Positions 24,958 to 33,279 are shown, counted from the stretch's first letter. The stretch is 34,852 bases of DNA from an uncultured Opitutaceae bacterium (GCA_937889545.1 CALAOT010000044.1:1-34852), one strand, 5' to 3'. Made by a program: numbers and translations. The notes: generated from the sequence alone by a model not told the origin.

Positions 24958-26280
24958 TCAGGGTTCCTGGGGACGAAGCCCCTTCCAGATTTCCCCCGAG
25001 GGATAGCTGTGCGCCTCGAGCGATTCGAGCTTCATCGTGATGCTGGTTCCTGGGGCCTTCGGAACCTGGTAGCGGCCGCGGCGGATGACGCACGGGTCGA
25101 CGAAATGCTCGTGCAGGTGGTCCACGTATTCGATCATGCGGCCCTTGCGCGAGCCGGTGACGCAGATGAAGTCGAAGATCGACTCGTGCTGGGCGTATTC
25201 GCAAAGGCCCACGCCGCCGGCGTTCGGGCAGACGGGCACGCCGAACTTCGCGGCAAGGAGCAGCACCGCAACGACCTCGTTCACACCGCCCAGCCGGCAC
25301 GGGTCGATCTGGCAGCACGAGATCGCCTTGGCTTGGAACAGCTGCTTGAACATCACGCGATTCTGGCAGTGCTCGCCCGTGGCGACGCCGATGCCGAGGG
25401 GGGCAAGGGCCCTGGCGATCGCCGCGTGGCCGAGGATGTCATCGGGGCTGGTCGGCTCCTCGATCCACAGGGGGCCGCACGGCGCCAGCGCCTTCACCCA
25501 TTCGATCGCCTGGGGGACGTCCCAGCGCTGGTTTGCGTCGATCATCAGGGCAAGCTCGGGCCCGATCTCGGCGCGCACGACCGAGCACCGGCGCCAGTCG
25601 TCGCCAAGGTCGGCGCCCACCTTGACCTTGAAGCTTGCCCAGCCCTCGGCGAGCGCCTCCTGGCACATGTGGCGGATCTTGAGGTCGGAATACCCGAGCC
25701 ATCCCACCGAGGTGGTGTAGGCGGGGTAACCCGAGGCTATTATCTCGGATTCCCGGGCCGCGCGCGTGGGAGCCATCCTCTCGAGCATCCCGCCCGCCTC
25801 ATCGGGGGTCAGCGCGTCGGACAGGTAGCGCCAGTCGACGAGCTCCACGACCTGCGCTGGCGACAGGCCCGACAGAAGCTTCCATAGGGGCTTGCGCTCG
25901 ATCTTCGCCCAGAGGTCCCAGAGCGCGTTAACGACGGCCGCGGTCGCCAGGTGGATGACGCCCTTTTCCGGGCCCAGCCAGCGGAGCTGGCTGTCGCCGG
26001 TCAAGTGCCTCCAAAACGCCCCCGGCGCGCCGGTGAAGGCCTCGACGGGCTGCCCGACCACCAGGGGGCGGAGGGCCACGACGGCGGCGACCACGACCTC
26101 GGTCCCGCGCCCGATCGTGAAGGTGAGCCCGTGGCCCTCGAGCCCGTCGGGCCTGTCGGTCCTGAGGATCACGTAGGCCGCCGAGCAGTCCGGGTCGGGA
26201 TTCATCGCGTCCGAGCCGTCCCTCTCAAGGGAGGTCGGGAACCGGATGTCGCGGACCTCGAGATCGATGATCCGGCTCAT
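24958..26280 (-). CDS. L-fuconate dehydratase homologue, enolase superfamily, with altered catalytic residue
   Basis: A 440-residue protein with full-length resemblance to L-fuconate dehydratases (FucD of Xanthomonas, human ENOSF1): DVRFPTS-like start (RDIRFPTSLERDGSDAMNPD), DSQLRWLGPEKGV, GYPAYTTSVGWLGYSD. Enolase-superfamily residues seen are K218/K220 in FKVKVG, metal ligands D248 (DANQRWD), E274 (WIEEPTSPDD) and E303 (TGEHCQN). In the known enzyme a His at the end of the seventh strand, in PHAGGVGL, is the second catalytic acid/base; here the text reads PNAGGVGL, so N353 (codon at 25222-25224) replaces it. The protein may be inactive or may catalyse something else. A tiny dehydrogenase remnant ends three bases before its start codon, and the sugar-binding protein follows 15 bases after its stop. 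Confidence 0.9.
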   Translation of the reverse strand: MSRIIDLEVRDIRFPTSLERDGSDAMNPDPDCSAAYVILRTDRPDGLEGHGLTFTIGRGTEVVVAAVVALRPLVVGQPVEAFTGAPGAFWRHLTGDSQLRWLGPEKGVIHLATAAVVNALWDLWAKIERKPLWKLLSGLSPAQVVELVDWRYLSDALTPDEAGGMLERMAPTRAARESEIIASGYPAYTTSVGWLGYSDLKIRHMCQEALAEGWASFKVKVGADLGDDWRRCSVVRAEIGPELALMIDANQRWDVPQAIEWVKALAPCGPLWIEEPTSPDDILGHAAIARALAPLGIGVATGEHCQNRVMFKQLFQAKAISCCQIDPCRLGGVNEVVAVLLLAAKFGVPVCPNAGGVGLCEYAQHESIFDFICVTGSRKGRMIEYVDHLHEHFVDPCVIRRGRYQVPKAPGTSITMKLESLEAHSYPSGEIWKGLRPQEP

Positions 26281-26283
26281 CGG

Positions 26284-26364
26284 CTATCTCCCGGCTCTCC
26301 GGCCTCCGTCGGCCATCAGGGCGCTGCCGGTCGCGAAGGCGGTCTTGCCATCAGGCCTGAACAT
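26284..26364 (-). pseudogene. Remnant of a short-chain dehydrogenase/reductase gene (internal deletion)
   Basis: A 26-codon frame with ATG at 26364 and TAG ending at 26284. Its first half, MFRPDGKTAFATG, is the typical start of a short-chain dehydrogenase up to the first Gly of the nucleotide-binding TGxxxGIG motif. Its second half, TGSALMADGGRRAGR, is the typical end of the same family (TGxxLxVDGG). The about 220 residues between are gone, in frame. The shared bases ACCGGC at the joint could have mediated the deletion. The stop lies three bases before the dehydratase ATG. In sugar-acid operons an SDR of this kind is L-fucose or 2-keto-3-deoxyfuconate dehydrogenase, which suggests what was lost. 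A real 26-residue peptide is a less likely alternative. Confidence 0.7.
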
Positions 26365-26417
26365 GGTTGCGGGTGTTTTTTGGGGGGCCGGATGTCTCCC
26401 AGGGGGCGGCTGATCGT

Positions 26418-26431
26418 GGGGACGAAGCCCC
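26418..26431 (-). repeat. Small TTCG-loop hairpin, copy 1
   Basis: On the minus strand GGGGCTTCGTCCCC can form a four-base-pair stem around a TTCG-containing loop. The same sequence with one extra shared flanking base recurs at 24969-24982, at the end of the dehydratase gene. Copy 1 is in the 116-base leader between the mutarotase gene and the dehydrogenase remnant. It might be an mRNA processing or stability element; chance is not excluded. Confidence 0.25.
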
Positions 26432-26480
26432 GGGAATCAAGCGCGGTCGGGGGAGAGTCGCGGGATCCCGGGAGCCGCGG

Positions 26481-26825
26481 TCAGTCGTGGTGGAAGACCT
26501 CGTCCATCGGGGCCCACCATTCACCCGGAGCGCGCGTGGGCAGCGGATCCTGCATCGGCATCATCACGTCCCACCACCTGAGGGTCTCGGGGTCGGCCGC
26601 CATGAGCCGCATGTCGGCCTCGTAATCGTCGCCCCAGTACTCGAAGTAGGCGAAGAGCCAGCCCTCCCTGTGGAAGATCGAGTAGTTCGAGACCTTTGAC
26701 GCGGTGATGCGGTCGAGCACGCCGGGCCACACCGCCCTGTGGAGGCGCCTGTATTCCTCGAACCTCTCGGGCTTCACTCGGAGCATCATTCCGTACCGGC
26801 GGTGTTTCCTGGGCTTGGTTTTCAT
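26481..26825 (-). CDS. L-rhamnose/L-fucose mutarotase family protein (RhaM type)
   Basis: A 114-residue protein starting at the ATG at 26825. It is a small alpha/beta barrel-type mutarotase of the RhaM family (PF05336): YGMMLRVKPERFEEYRRLHR with probable catalytic H29, AVWPGVLDRI, then LFAYFEYWGDDYEADM and WWDVMMPMQDPLP, the last being a family signature. It interconverts the alpha and beta anomers of a 6-deoxyhexose in the cytoplasm. In oxidative L-fucose pathways a member of this family stands beside the SDR and fuconate dehydratase, which fits its place here. It is the first recognisable gene of the sugar operon; a kinase-like fragment lies 79 bases upstream on the same strand. Confidence 0.9.
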   Translation of the reverse strand: MKTKPRKHRRYGMMLRVKPERFEEYRRLHRAVWPGVLDRITASKVSNYSIFHREGWLFAYFEYWGDDYEADMRLMAADPETLRWWDVMMPMQDPLPTRAPGEWWAPMDEVFHHD

Positions 26826-26904
26826 GGGGGGACGGGGGTTGCGCCGCGGTCGCCGGGCGGGGAGGGGTGGTCTCTGGCGAAGGGCGGTGCGGGCAACCGG
26901 ACGC

Positions 26905-27300
26905 CTATTTCCCGCTCCGGTCCCGGGGTGCCTTCGGTCGCCGCGGCTCCGCCCCTGCTTCACCCGGGGCCCGTTGCGGTTGCGCCGGCGGCCCCCCGCC
27001 GGGATCGCCCGGCCCGAGGACCCGCACCTGCCTCACGAGCTCTGCGCCGCGGACGGCGTGTTCCTCGAGCACCGTCAGCAGCCTCGCCTCTTTTTCGCCG
27101 CCCACCTTCTGCCTGAGCAGCTGGACCGCCATGAGGATCGCCGTGAACACGTTGTTGAGATCGTGCGCGATCACGCCGAGCTTTTCGAGGTGGCCCTCGG
27201 GCAGGGCGGGCGGCCCCTCCTTGAGGCGGCCGGCCGCGGCCTTCCGGGCGGCCTTGGCCTCGGCGAGGCTTGTCGAGGGGTCCGAAACCCTTGTCTTCAT
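26905..27300 (-). CDS. Histidine-kinase-like protein with only the phospho-acceptor helices
   Basis: From the ATG at 27300 it encodes 131 residues (an ATG at 27333 would add eleven). The centre is a dimerisation/phospho-acceptor region: HLEKLGVIAHDLNNVFTAIL with H46 in the H-box, then LLRQKVGGEKEARLLTVLEE and HAVRGAELVRQVRVLG, just as in hybrid or PAS-type kinases of the GIAHDxNN class. There is no ATP-binding domain; after LGPGDPGG the chain becomes Pro/Arg/Gly-rich and stops 79 bases before the mutarotase gene. So it is either a truncated kinase gene or a stand-alone phosphotransfer partner. A 27-codon frame (27380 to 27297) overlaps this ATG in ATGA and could couple translation. Confidence 0.6.
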   Translation of the reverse strand: MKTRVSDPSTSLAEAKAARKAAAGRLKEGPPALPEGHLEKLGVIAHDLNNVFTAILMAVQLLRQKVGGEKEARLLTVLEEHAVRGAELVRQVRVLGPGDPGGGPPAQPQRAPGEAGAEPRRPKAPRDRSGK

Positions 27301-27480
27301 CTCGATATCCCGCGATGGAGCGGCGATGCCCATTCTGGAGGGAGGTCCCGGCGCGGGGTGGTTGAATTCGGTACGTTCATCGCATCCGCTCCAAGTTCGA
27401 GTCGCCGGAGCTCAGGGTCGAGTTACCGGAAATGAATCGGAATGCAAGGCATATGCCCGGGCTCTTTGAAGCGGACCCGG

Positions 27481-28920
27481 TCAGCGCGCTTCGCCGCCTG
27501 CGGCCCACTCCGCATCCTTCAGGTTCCAACCGCCGCCGAGCGCCTTGTAAAGCAGCACGACTGCGATGAACTGGTCCCTCCTTGTCTGGGCGAGCGAGGC
27601 CTCGGCGGGAAAAAGCAGCTGCTGGGCCGTGAGCACCTCGTAGTAGCTCGCCTTGCCCGCGGAATAGCGCTGGGTCGAGATCCTTACCGCGTCCTCGTAG
27701 GCGGCGACGGCGTGTTCCTGTTGTTCGCGCACCTCGGCCAGCCGTTGGCGCGTCACCAGGGCGTTCGCCGCATCGCCGAAGGCGCTGAGCGCGGCCCGCT
27801 GGTAGCCGAGCTTCGCCGCCTCCCAGACGGCCTTTGCCTGCTCATACTGCCCGCGAAGCCCGCCGCCTTGGAACACGGGCCCGGTCGCCCCGGCTCCCAG
27901 GGACCAAAGCCTCGCCCCGTGCGAGGTGATTTCGCTGAGCTGCGGGCTCACGCCGCCCAGGATGGCGCTCAGGCCTATCCGCGGGAGGAATCCCCCGACG
28001 GTGACCCCGATCCCGGCGTTGGCCGCGCGCGCCGCGTCCTCGGCCGCCCGGACATCGGGCCGCCGCTCGAGGAGCGCCGAGGGCAGGCCGGCGGGCACGT
28101 CCGGCTGGGCCGGGAGGTCCGCGAGGCGCCCGCCCCTCGCGATCGGGCCGGGGTTGCGCCCGATGAGGACGCTGATCTGGTTTTCCTTGATCGATATCTG
28201 GGTCTCCAGGGCGGGGACGCGCGCCGAGCTCGCAGCCATAGCCGCCTCGGCGCTCGCGGTGTCGAGCCTTGAGACGACCCCGCCCTCCAGCCGCCGCTTG
28301 AACAGCTTGAGGCTCTCGCCGAAGGACGCGGTCGCCTCTTTGGCGATCGCCAGCTCGTCGTCGAGCTCGAGGAGCTCATAGTAGGCCGTTGCGACGTCGC
28401 TCACGAGGCTGAGCAGCACCCCCCGGCGCGCGTCCTCCGTCGCGAGGTACTGGGAGCGCGCGGCCTCGTCCAGCCGGCGGACACGGCCCCAGAGGTCGAA
28501 CTCCCAGGCCGCGCCCAGGTAGGCATCGAATCCGCTCGAGATGGCGCCCGACTGGATGGCCGGGTTTCCAAGGGAGGCGTTGCGGCCGCGGTCCGCGTTC
28601 GCCACATACGCGAGCCCGGGGAAAAGCTGCCCGTGGACCTGCGCGGCGATGGCCCTGGACTCCTCGACCCGGGCGGCCGCAATGCGGGCATCGTACCCGT
28701 TCGCAAGCGCGTAACTGACCAGCTCCTTGAGCCGGGCTTCCCGGCAAACGTCCCACCAGGCGAGATCGGCGATCGATCGGTCGCCCTGCGCCGCCTGGTC
28801 CCTGAACGAGGCCGGAGCGTTCGTGGAGGGGCGCTTGAAGTCAGGTCCGATTGCGCAGCCCGCGAGGAGGGCCGCGGCCAGGACCGCGCTCTTTTTCATG
28901 GGTGAAGTCATCGCGGGCAT
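27481..28920 (-). CDS. Outer-membrane efflux channel lipoprotein (TolC/NodT family)
   Basis: A 479-residue RND-type outer-membrane factor. It opens with a lipoprotein signal (MKKSAVLAAALLAG|C, Cys at 22) followed by AIGPDFKRP, the usual start of this family (GPDYxxP), and contains the two OEP repeats with LGAAWEFDLWGRVRRLDEAA and GPVFQGGGLRGQYEQAKA. ERRPDVRAAEDAARAANAGI marks the second repeat. As a trimer it forms the exit duct of the pump encoded upstream. The ATG at 28920 overlaps the pump stop codon in TGATG, which favours it over in-frame ATGs at 28911 and 28899 and implies translational coupling. It is the last gene of the adaptor-pump-channel operon. Confidence 0.93.
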   Translation of the reverse strand: MPAMTSPMKKSAVLAAALLAGCAIGPDFKRPSTNAPASFRDQAAQGDRSIADLAWWDVCREARLKELVSYALANGYDARIAAARVEESRAIAAQVHGQLFPGLAYVANADRGRNASLGNPAIQSGAISSGFDAYLGAAWEFDLWGRVRRLDEAARSQYLATEDARRGVLLSLVSDVATAYYELLELDDELAIAKEATASFGESLKLFKRRLEGGVVSRLDTASAEAAMAASSARVPALETQISIKENQISVLIGRNPGPIARGGRLADLPAQPDVPAGLPSALLERRPDVRAAEDAARAANAGIGVTVGGFLPRIGLSAILGGVSPQLSEITSHGARLWSLGAGATGPVFQGGGLRGQYEQAKAVWEAAKLGYQRAALSAFGDAANALVTRQRLAEVREQQEHAVAAYEDAVRISTQRYSAGKASYYEVLTAQQLLFPAEASLAQTRRDQFIAVVLLYKALGGGWNLKDAEWAAGGEAR

Positions 28921-31900
28921 CAGTGCGCCGTGGGATCCGCCGGGTGCTCGCCTGGCGTCCCGTTGCCCTGGTCCGCAGCGGCTGCCGCGGCGGCGGCCGG
29001 CCGCGCCTTGTGCGCGCTGTGCGGCTCGCCCTTGGTCGCCCACATCTCGATCACGTGAAAGGTCACCGGGATCAGGAAGATGGCCAGGGCGCTCGCCGCG
29101 AGCATGCCGCCGATGACGGCCGTCCCCATCACCCTGCGCGCCACGGCCCCGGAGCCGCTCGCGAACCAGAGCGGGAGGCATCCGAATATGAACGCGAGCG
29201 AGGTCATCAGGATGGGCCTGAGCCGGATCTTCGCGCCCTGCAGCGCGGCCTCCAGGAGCGGAATGCCCTGTTCATACCGGGTCCGGGCGAATTCCACGAT
29301 CAGGATGGCGTTCTTGGCCGAGAGCCCGATCAGCATGATCAGCCCGATCTGCGCATACACGTTGTTCTCCATGTTCCGCGCGTAGAGGGCCGCGTAGGCG
29401 CCGAATACGGCCACGGGGACGCCCAGGAGGACGCTGAACGGCAGCGACCAGCTCTCGTAAAGGGCCGCGAGGATCAGGAAGACGAAGAGCAGCGAGAGGC
29501 CGAAGATGGCGAACGGGGGGACTCCCTCCTTGGCCTTCTTCTCCTGGAACGACATGCCGATGTAGTCGAAGCCCATCTCGCGCGGCATAGTCTGGGCGAA
29601 CACCTCCTCGAGCGCGTCGGTCGCCTGGCCCGAGCTGTAGCCCGGCGCCGCCGAGCCGTTGATCTGGGCGCTGCGGTACAGGTTGTAGCGCATCATGAAC
29701 TCCGGGCCCAGGCGGCTCTCCGCGGTCGTCAGCGCGGAAAGCGGCACCATGGCGCCGTCGCGGTTGCGGACGAAGAAGCTGTCGAGCCTGTCGGGCCGGT
29801 CGCGGTACTCGCCCTCCGCCTCGACGTACACCTGCCATTGGCGCCCGAAGCGGTTGAAGTAGTTCACGAAGTAGCCCCCCATGTAGGCCTGCAGGGTGCG
29901 GTAGACATCCGCCAGCGGGACCCCCTGCTTCAGGACCTTGTCCCGGTCCACGTTGATGAAGACCTGCGGGACGGTCGGCAGGAACGTCGTGCTGATGCCC
30001 GGCGCGATCTCCCTCCTCTTGCGCGCCGCGTCCATGAACTTGCGGACGTTTTCGGACAGAAACGAGATGTCCCTGCCCGCGCGGTCCTCCAGGACGCCAA
30101 TGAAGCCGCCCGCGGTCCCGACGCCCGGGATCGAGGGGGGGGAGAAGCTGACCGCGTTCGCGTCGGGGATCTTGCTCAGCTCGCGGGCCAGGTGGGCCCT
30201 GATCCCGTCGATGCGCTCCTCGGGCCGCTTCCGCTCGGCCCACGGCTTGAAGCTCACGAAAAAGAAGGCGCTGTACGTGTTGTAGGAGGTGCTCAGCAGG
30301 TTGAATCCGATGACGGACGTGTAGACATTCACGCCGGGGGTGTCCTTGAGGACGGCCTCGACCTCGCGGGCGACGTCGGCCGTGCGCTGGAGCGACGAGG
30401 CGTCGGGCAGCTGGATCCTGACGTAGTAGTACCCCTGGTCCTCCTCGGGCAGGAACGACCTGGGCAGGCGCCTGCCGAGCAGGAGGGCAGCGGCGGCGAA
30501 GCAGCCCAGGGCGCAGAAGCTGACCACCCTCCTTTGGATCAGGTGGCGGGAGAAGCCCACATACCCGCTCTGGACGCTCGCGAACATGCGGTCGAACCAG
30601 CGGTGAAAGACGCCGAAGGGGCCCTTTTCCCGGTCCTTGGGGCGGAGCAGCAGCGCGCACATGGCGGGGCTGAGCGAAAGGGCGTTGAACGCCGAGATGA
30701 TCACGGAAATCGCGATCGTCAGCGCGAACTGCTGGTAGAGGCGGCCGGTGATGCCCGGGATGAAGGCGGTCGGAATGAAGACCGAGGCCAGGATGATCGC
30801 GATCGCCACCACGGGCCCCGACACCTCCTCCATCGCCCGGACCGATGCATCGCGGGGCGACATGCCCTCCTCGATGTGGCGCTCGACGCACTCGACCACC
30901 ACGATCGCGTCGTCCACGACGAGGCCGATGGCCAGCACCAGGCCGAAGAGCGAGAGCGTGTTCACCGAAAACCCGAACACCGGGAACAGGATGAAGGTGC
31001 CTATGAGCGACACCGGCACCGCGAGGAGCGGGATCAGCGTCGGCCGCCAGCCCTGGAGGAACACGAACACGACGAGGATGACGAGGAGGAGCGCCTGCCA
31101 GAGCGTGTTGGATATCTCGATCATCCCCTCGGACACGGCCCGCGTGGTGTCCAGGGCGATCACGTAGTCCAGGCCAGGCGGGAAGCGCGCCTTGATCTGC
31201 TGCATCGCCTTCTTGGCGGCGTTGGCGCAATCGATGGCGTTGGATCCCGGGAGCTGGTAGACCGCGATGTTGGCCGCCGGCCTGCCGTTCACCCGGCCCC
31301 TTATGTTGTAGATCTGCGCCCCAAGCTCGACGCGGGCCACGTCGCTCAGGCGCACGACCGATCCGTCGGGGTTGGCGCGGATGACGATCGCGCCGAACTC
31401 CTCGGGGGAGGTCAGGCGTCCCTGCGCCCGGACAGAATACGTGAACTGCTGGCCCTTCGGCGCCGGCTCGCCGCCGATGAGGCCGGCGGGGTTGACGGTG
31501 TTCTGGCTCTGGATCGCCTGGATGACCTCCCCGACCGTGATGTTGAGCTTGGCGAGCTGGTCGGGCTTCACCCAGTAGCGCATCGCGTACTGGCCGGCCC
31601 CGAACACCGACACGTTTGCGATTCCGGGAATGCGCGTCAGCTCGTCGTTGATGTTGATGTAGGCGTAGTTCGCGAGGAACGTGCTGTCGTACGTGTCGTT
31701 CGGCGAGTACAGCGCGATGAACATGAGCGGTGCAGCGAGCTGCTTCTGCACGGTGACACCGTAGTTCGCCACTTCCGGGGGAAGCTGCGGGCTGGCCTGG
31801 ATCACCCGCATCTGGGTCAGGATCAGGTCGGTGTTTGGATCGGTGGCGACGTCGAAATTCGTGATCAGCCGCATCGAGCCGTCGGTGCCGTTGATCGAGT

Positions 31901-32135
31901 ACATGTAGTTGAGGTTGTCCACGCCGCTGAGCACCTGCTCGATCGGCGTGGCGACGGCCTGCTCGACCGTCTGCGCGTCGGCGCCGACGTAGGTCGTGGT
32001 GGTGCGCACCTCCGGCGGGACGATCTTGGGGAACTGGGCGATCGGCAGGGTGACGAGCGCCACCGAGCCCAGGATCACCGTGATGATCGAGATGACGATC
32101 GCGACGATGGGCCGCCCGATGAAGAACTTCGACAC
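28920..32135 (-). CDS. RND multidrug efflux pump, HAE1 family inner-membrane transporter
   Basis: A 1071-residue AcrB-type pump starting with GTG at 32135 (VSKFFIGRPIVAIVISII). The proton relay is present: D408 and D409 in AIGLVVDDAIVVVECVERH and K941 in GLSAKNAILIVEFARTRYE. The two large periplasmic loops (about 35-340 and 565-870) and twelve membrane helices match the family, whose usual length is about 1050. It exports amphiphilic compounds such as drugs, dyes or bile-salt-like molecules by proton antiport; the substrate is not predictable. The C terminus carries an unusual Ala-rich cytoplasmic tail (HKARPAAAAAAAADQGNG). Its start is seven bases after the adaptor stop and its end overlaps the channel gene. 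Confidence 0.96.
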   Translation of the reverse strand: MSKFFIGRPIVAIVISIITVILGSVALVTLPIAQFPKIVPPEVRTTTTYVGADAQTVEQAVATPIEQVLSGVDNLNYMYSINGTDGSMRLITNFDVATDPNTDLILTQMRVIQASPQLPPEVANYGVTVQKQLAAPLMFIALYSPNDTYDSTFLANYAYININDELTRIPGIANVSVFGAGQYAMRYWVKPDQLAKLNITVGEVIQAIQSQNTVNPAGLIGGEPAPKGQQFTYSVRAQGRLTSPEEFGAIVIRANPDGSVVRLSDVARVELGAQIYNIRGRVNGRPAANIAVYQLPGSNAIDCANAAKKAMQQIKARFPPGLDYVIALDTTRAVSEGMIEISNTLWQALLLVILVVFVFLQGWRPTLIPLLAVPVSLIGTFILFPVFGFSVNTLSLFGLVLAIGLVVDDAIVVVECVERHIEEGMSPRDASVRAMEEVSGPVVAIAIILASVFIPTAFIPGITGRLYQQFALTIAISVIISAFNALSLSPAMCALLLRPKDREKGPFGVFHRWFDRMFASVQSGYVGFSRHLIQRRVVSFCALGCFAAAALLLGRRLPRSFLPEEDQGYYYVRIQLPDASSLQRTADVAREVEAVLKDTPGVNVYTSVIGFNLLSTSYNTYSAFFFVSFKPWAERKRPEERIDGIRAHLARELSKIPDANAVSFSPPSIPGVGTAGGFIGVLEDRAGRDISFLSENVRKFMDAARKRREIAPGISTTFLPTVPQVFINVDRDKVLKQGVPLADVYRTLQAYMGGYFVNYFNRFGRQWQVYVEAEGEYRDRPDRLDSFFVRNRDGAMVPLSALTTAESRLGPEFMMRYNLYRSAQINGSAAPGYSSGQATDALEEVFAQTMPREMGFDYIGMSFQEKKAKEGVPPFAIFGLSLLFVFLILAALYESWSLPFSVLLGVPVAVFGAYAALYARNMENNVYAQIGLIMLIGLSAKNAILIVEFARTRYEQGIPLLEAALQGAKIRLRPILMTSLAFIFGCLPLWFASGSGAVARRVMGTAVIGGMLAASALAIFLIPVTFHVIEMWATKGEPHSAHKARPAAAAAAAADQGNGTPGEHPADPTAH

Positions 32136-32142
32136 GGCGCGA

Positions 32143-33279
32143 TTACCTGGCGGCGGGCGCGAACGGGACCGGGTGCACCAGGGCGCCGTCCGTGATCTTC
32201 TGAACCCCGTCCGCAACGACCCGGTCGCCCGGGTGCAATCCCGACTCGACCACCACCTGGGAGCCGACCTGCGCGCCGGGCTTCACCGTGACAATGTGCG
32301 CGCGGTTCGCGGCGTCTACGATGGCCGCCTCGTAGCCTCCCTGAAGCTCGGACAGGGCGCGCTGCGGAACAAGGAGCGCGCCCTTTTCGACGCTCACCGC
32401 CGCGCGCACCCGCGCGTATTGGCCGGGGCGCAGGAGCCCGTTCGGATTCGGGAATATGGCCGCGACCCGCAGCGTTCCGGTGTTGCCGTCCACCTGGTTG
32501 TCGATCGCGAAGAAGGAGCCCTTCCTGGGGTAGGTGGAGCCGTCGGAGAGGACCAGGTCGAATGCGATGCCGTCCGGGATGCTCGGGGCGCCGGGCTCGC
32601 GCCCCCGGAACTCGAGGTAGGCCTGCTCGCTTATGGGGAAGTACGCCTTGATGGGGTCCACGGTCGCCACCGTCGTCAGGACGCTTGTGGAGGGCCCGAC
32701 CAGGTCGCCGATCTGCGCACGGATGAGCCCCGCGATGCCGTCGATGGGGGAGACGACGCGGGTGAAGCCGAGGTTGAGGCGCGCCTGGTCGGCGCCGGCC
32801 CGGGCGGACGCGACCTGGGCCTCGGCGGCGAGCCGGGCCTGGACGGCGTCGTCCAGCTCCTCCTGGCTGATCGCTTTGTCGCTGGCCAGCGGGGTGTAGC
32901 GCGCCACGTCCAGCTCGGCCTTTCCGAGCTGGGCCTGGGCCTGGCCAAGCTGGCCCTCGGCCTGCGCGAGCGCCGCGGCGAACGGCCTCGGGTCGATCTC
33001 AAAGAGCGGATCGCCCTTCCGGACGGCAAAGCCCTCCTTGTAGACCTGCCTGACGAGATACCCGCTCACCTGGGCGCGGATCTGCGCATTGACGAATCCG
33101 TCCAGGGAGCCGATCCATTCGCGGACGATCGGAACGTCCCTCTGCTCGACGGCGATCACCTGGACATCCGGCGCCGCCGGGGACGGATCAGCCTCCTTCC
33201 CGCACCCGCCCGAGAGGCCCAAGGCCAGCGCTCCCGACGCAAAGACAAAAGACCGCCGCCCCCACGTGTACGGATCCAT
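32143..33279 (-). CDS. RND efflux periplasmic adaptor (membrane fusion protein)
   Basis: A 378-residue AcrA-type adaptor starting at the ATG at 33279. The N-terminal signal (FVFASGALALGLSGG|CGK) looks like a lipoprotein signal with Cys at 26, although the -3 position is Ser. Then come the barrel-sandwich/lipoyl half (FVNAQIRAQVSGYLVRQVYK), an alpha-helical hairpin rich in Ala and Gln (AQAEGQLGQAQAQLGKAELD), FTRVVSPIDGIAGLIRAQIG, the beta-barrel, and a membrane-proximal domain (VPQRALSELQGGYEAAIV). It bridges the pump and outer-membrane channel encoded directly downstream. As the first gene of the operon it should carry the promoter in the 106 bases to the esterase gene; no regulator gene is adjacent. 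Confidence 0.94.
   Translation of the reverse strand: MDPYTWGRRSFVFASGALALGLSGGCGKEADPSPAAPDVQVIAVEQRDVPIVREWIGSLDGFVNAQIRAQVSGYLVRQVYKEGFAVRKGDPLFEIDPRPFAAALAQAEGQLGQAQAQLGKAELDVARYTPLASDKAISQEELDDAVQARLAAEAQVASARAGADQARLNLGFTRVVSPIDGIAGLIRAQIGDLVGPSTSVLTTVATVDPIKAYFPISEQAYLEFRGREPGAPSIPDGIAFDLVLSDGSTYPRKGSFFAIDNQVDGNTGTLRVAAIFPNPNGLLRPGQYARVRAAVSVEKGALLVPQRALSELQGGYEAAIVDAANRAHIVTVKPGAQVGSQVVVESGLHPGDRVVADGVQKITDGALVHPVPFAPAAR

Noticed and set aside
24076..25887. A 603-codon plus-strand frame across the binding protein and dehydratase genes
   Set aside because: Shadow of two recognised minus-strand genes; no recognisable domain and skewed composition.
28851..32195. A 1114-codon open frame on the plus strand
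   Set aside because: It is antisense to the RND pump along its whole length, the pump has all family motifs, and the opposite frame is a repetitive Asp/Glu/His/Arg/Gly-rich translation typical of GC-rich shadow frames.
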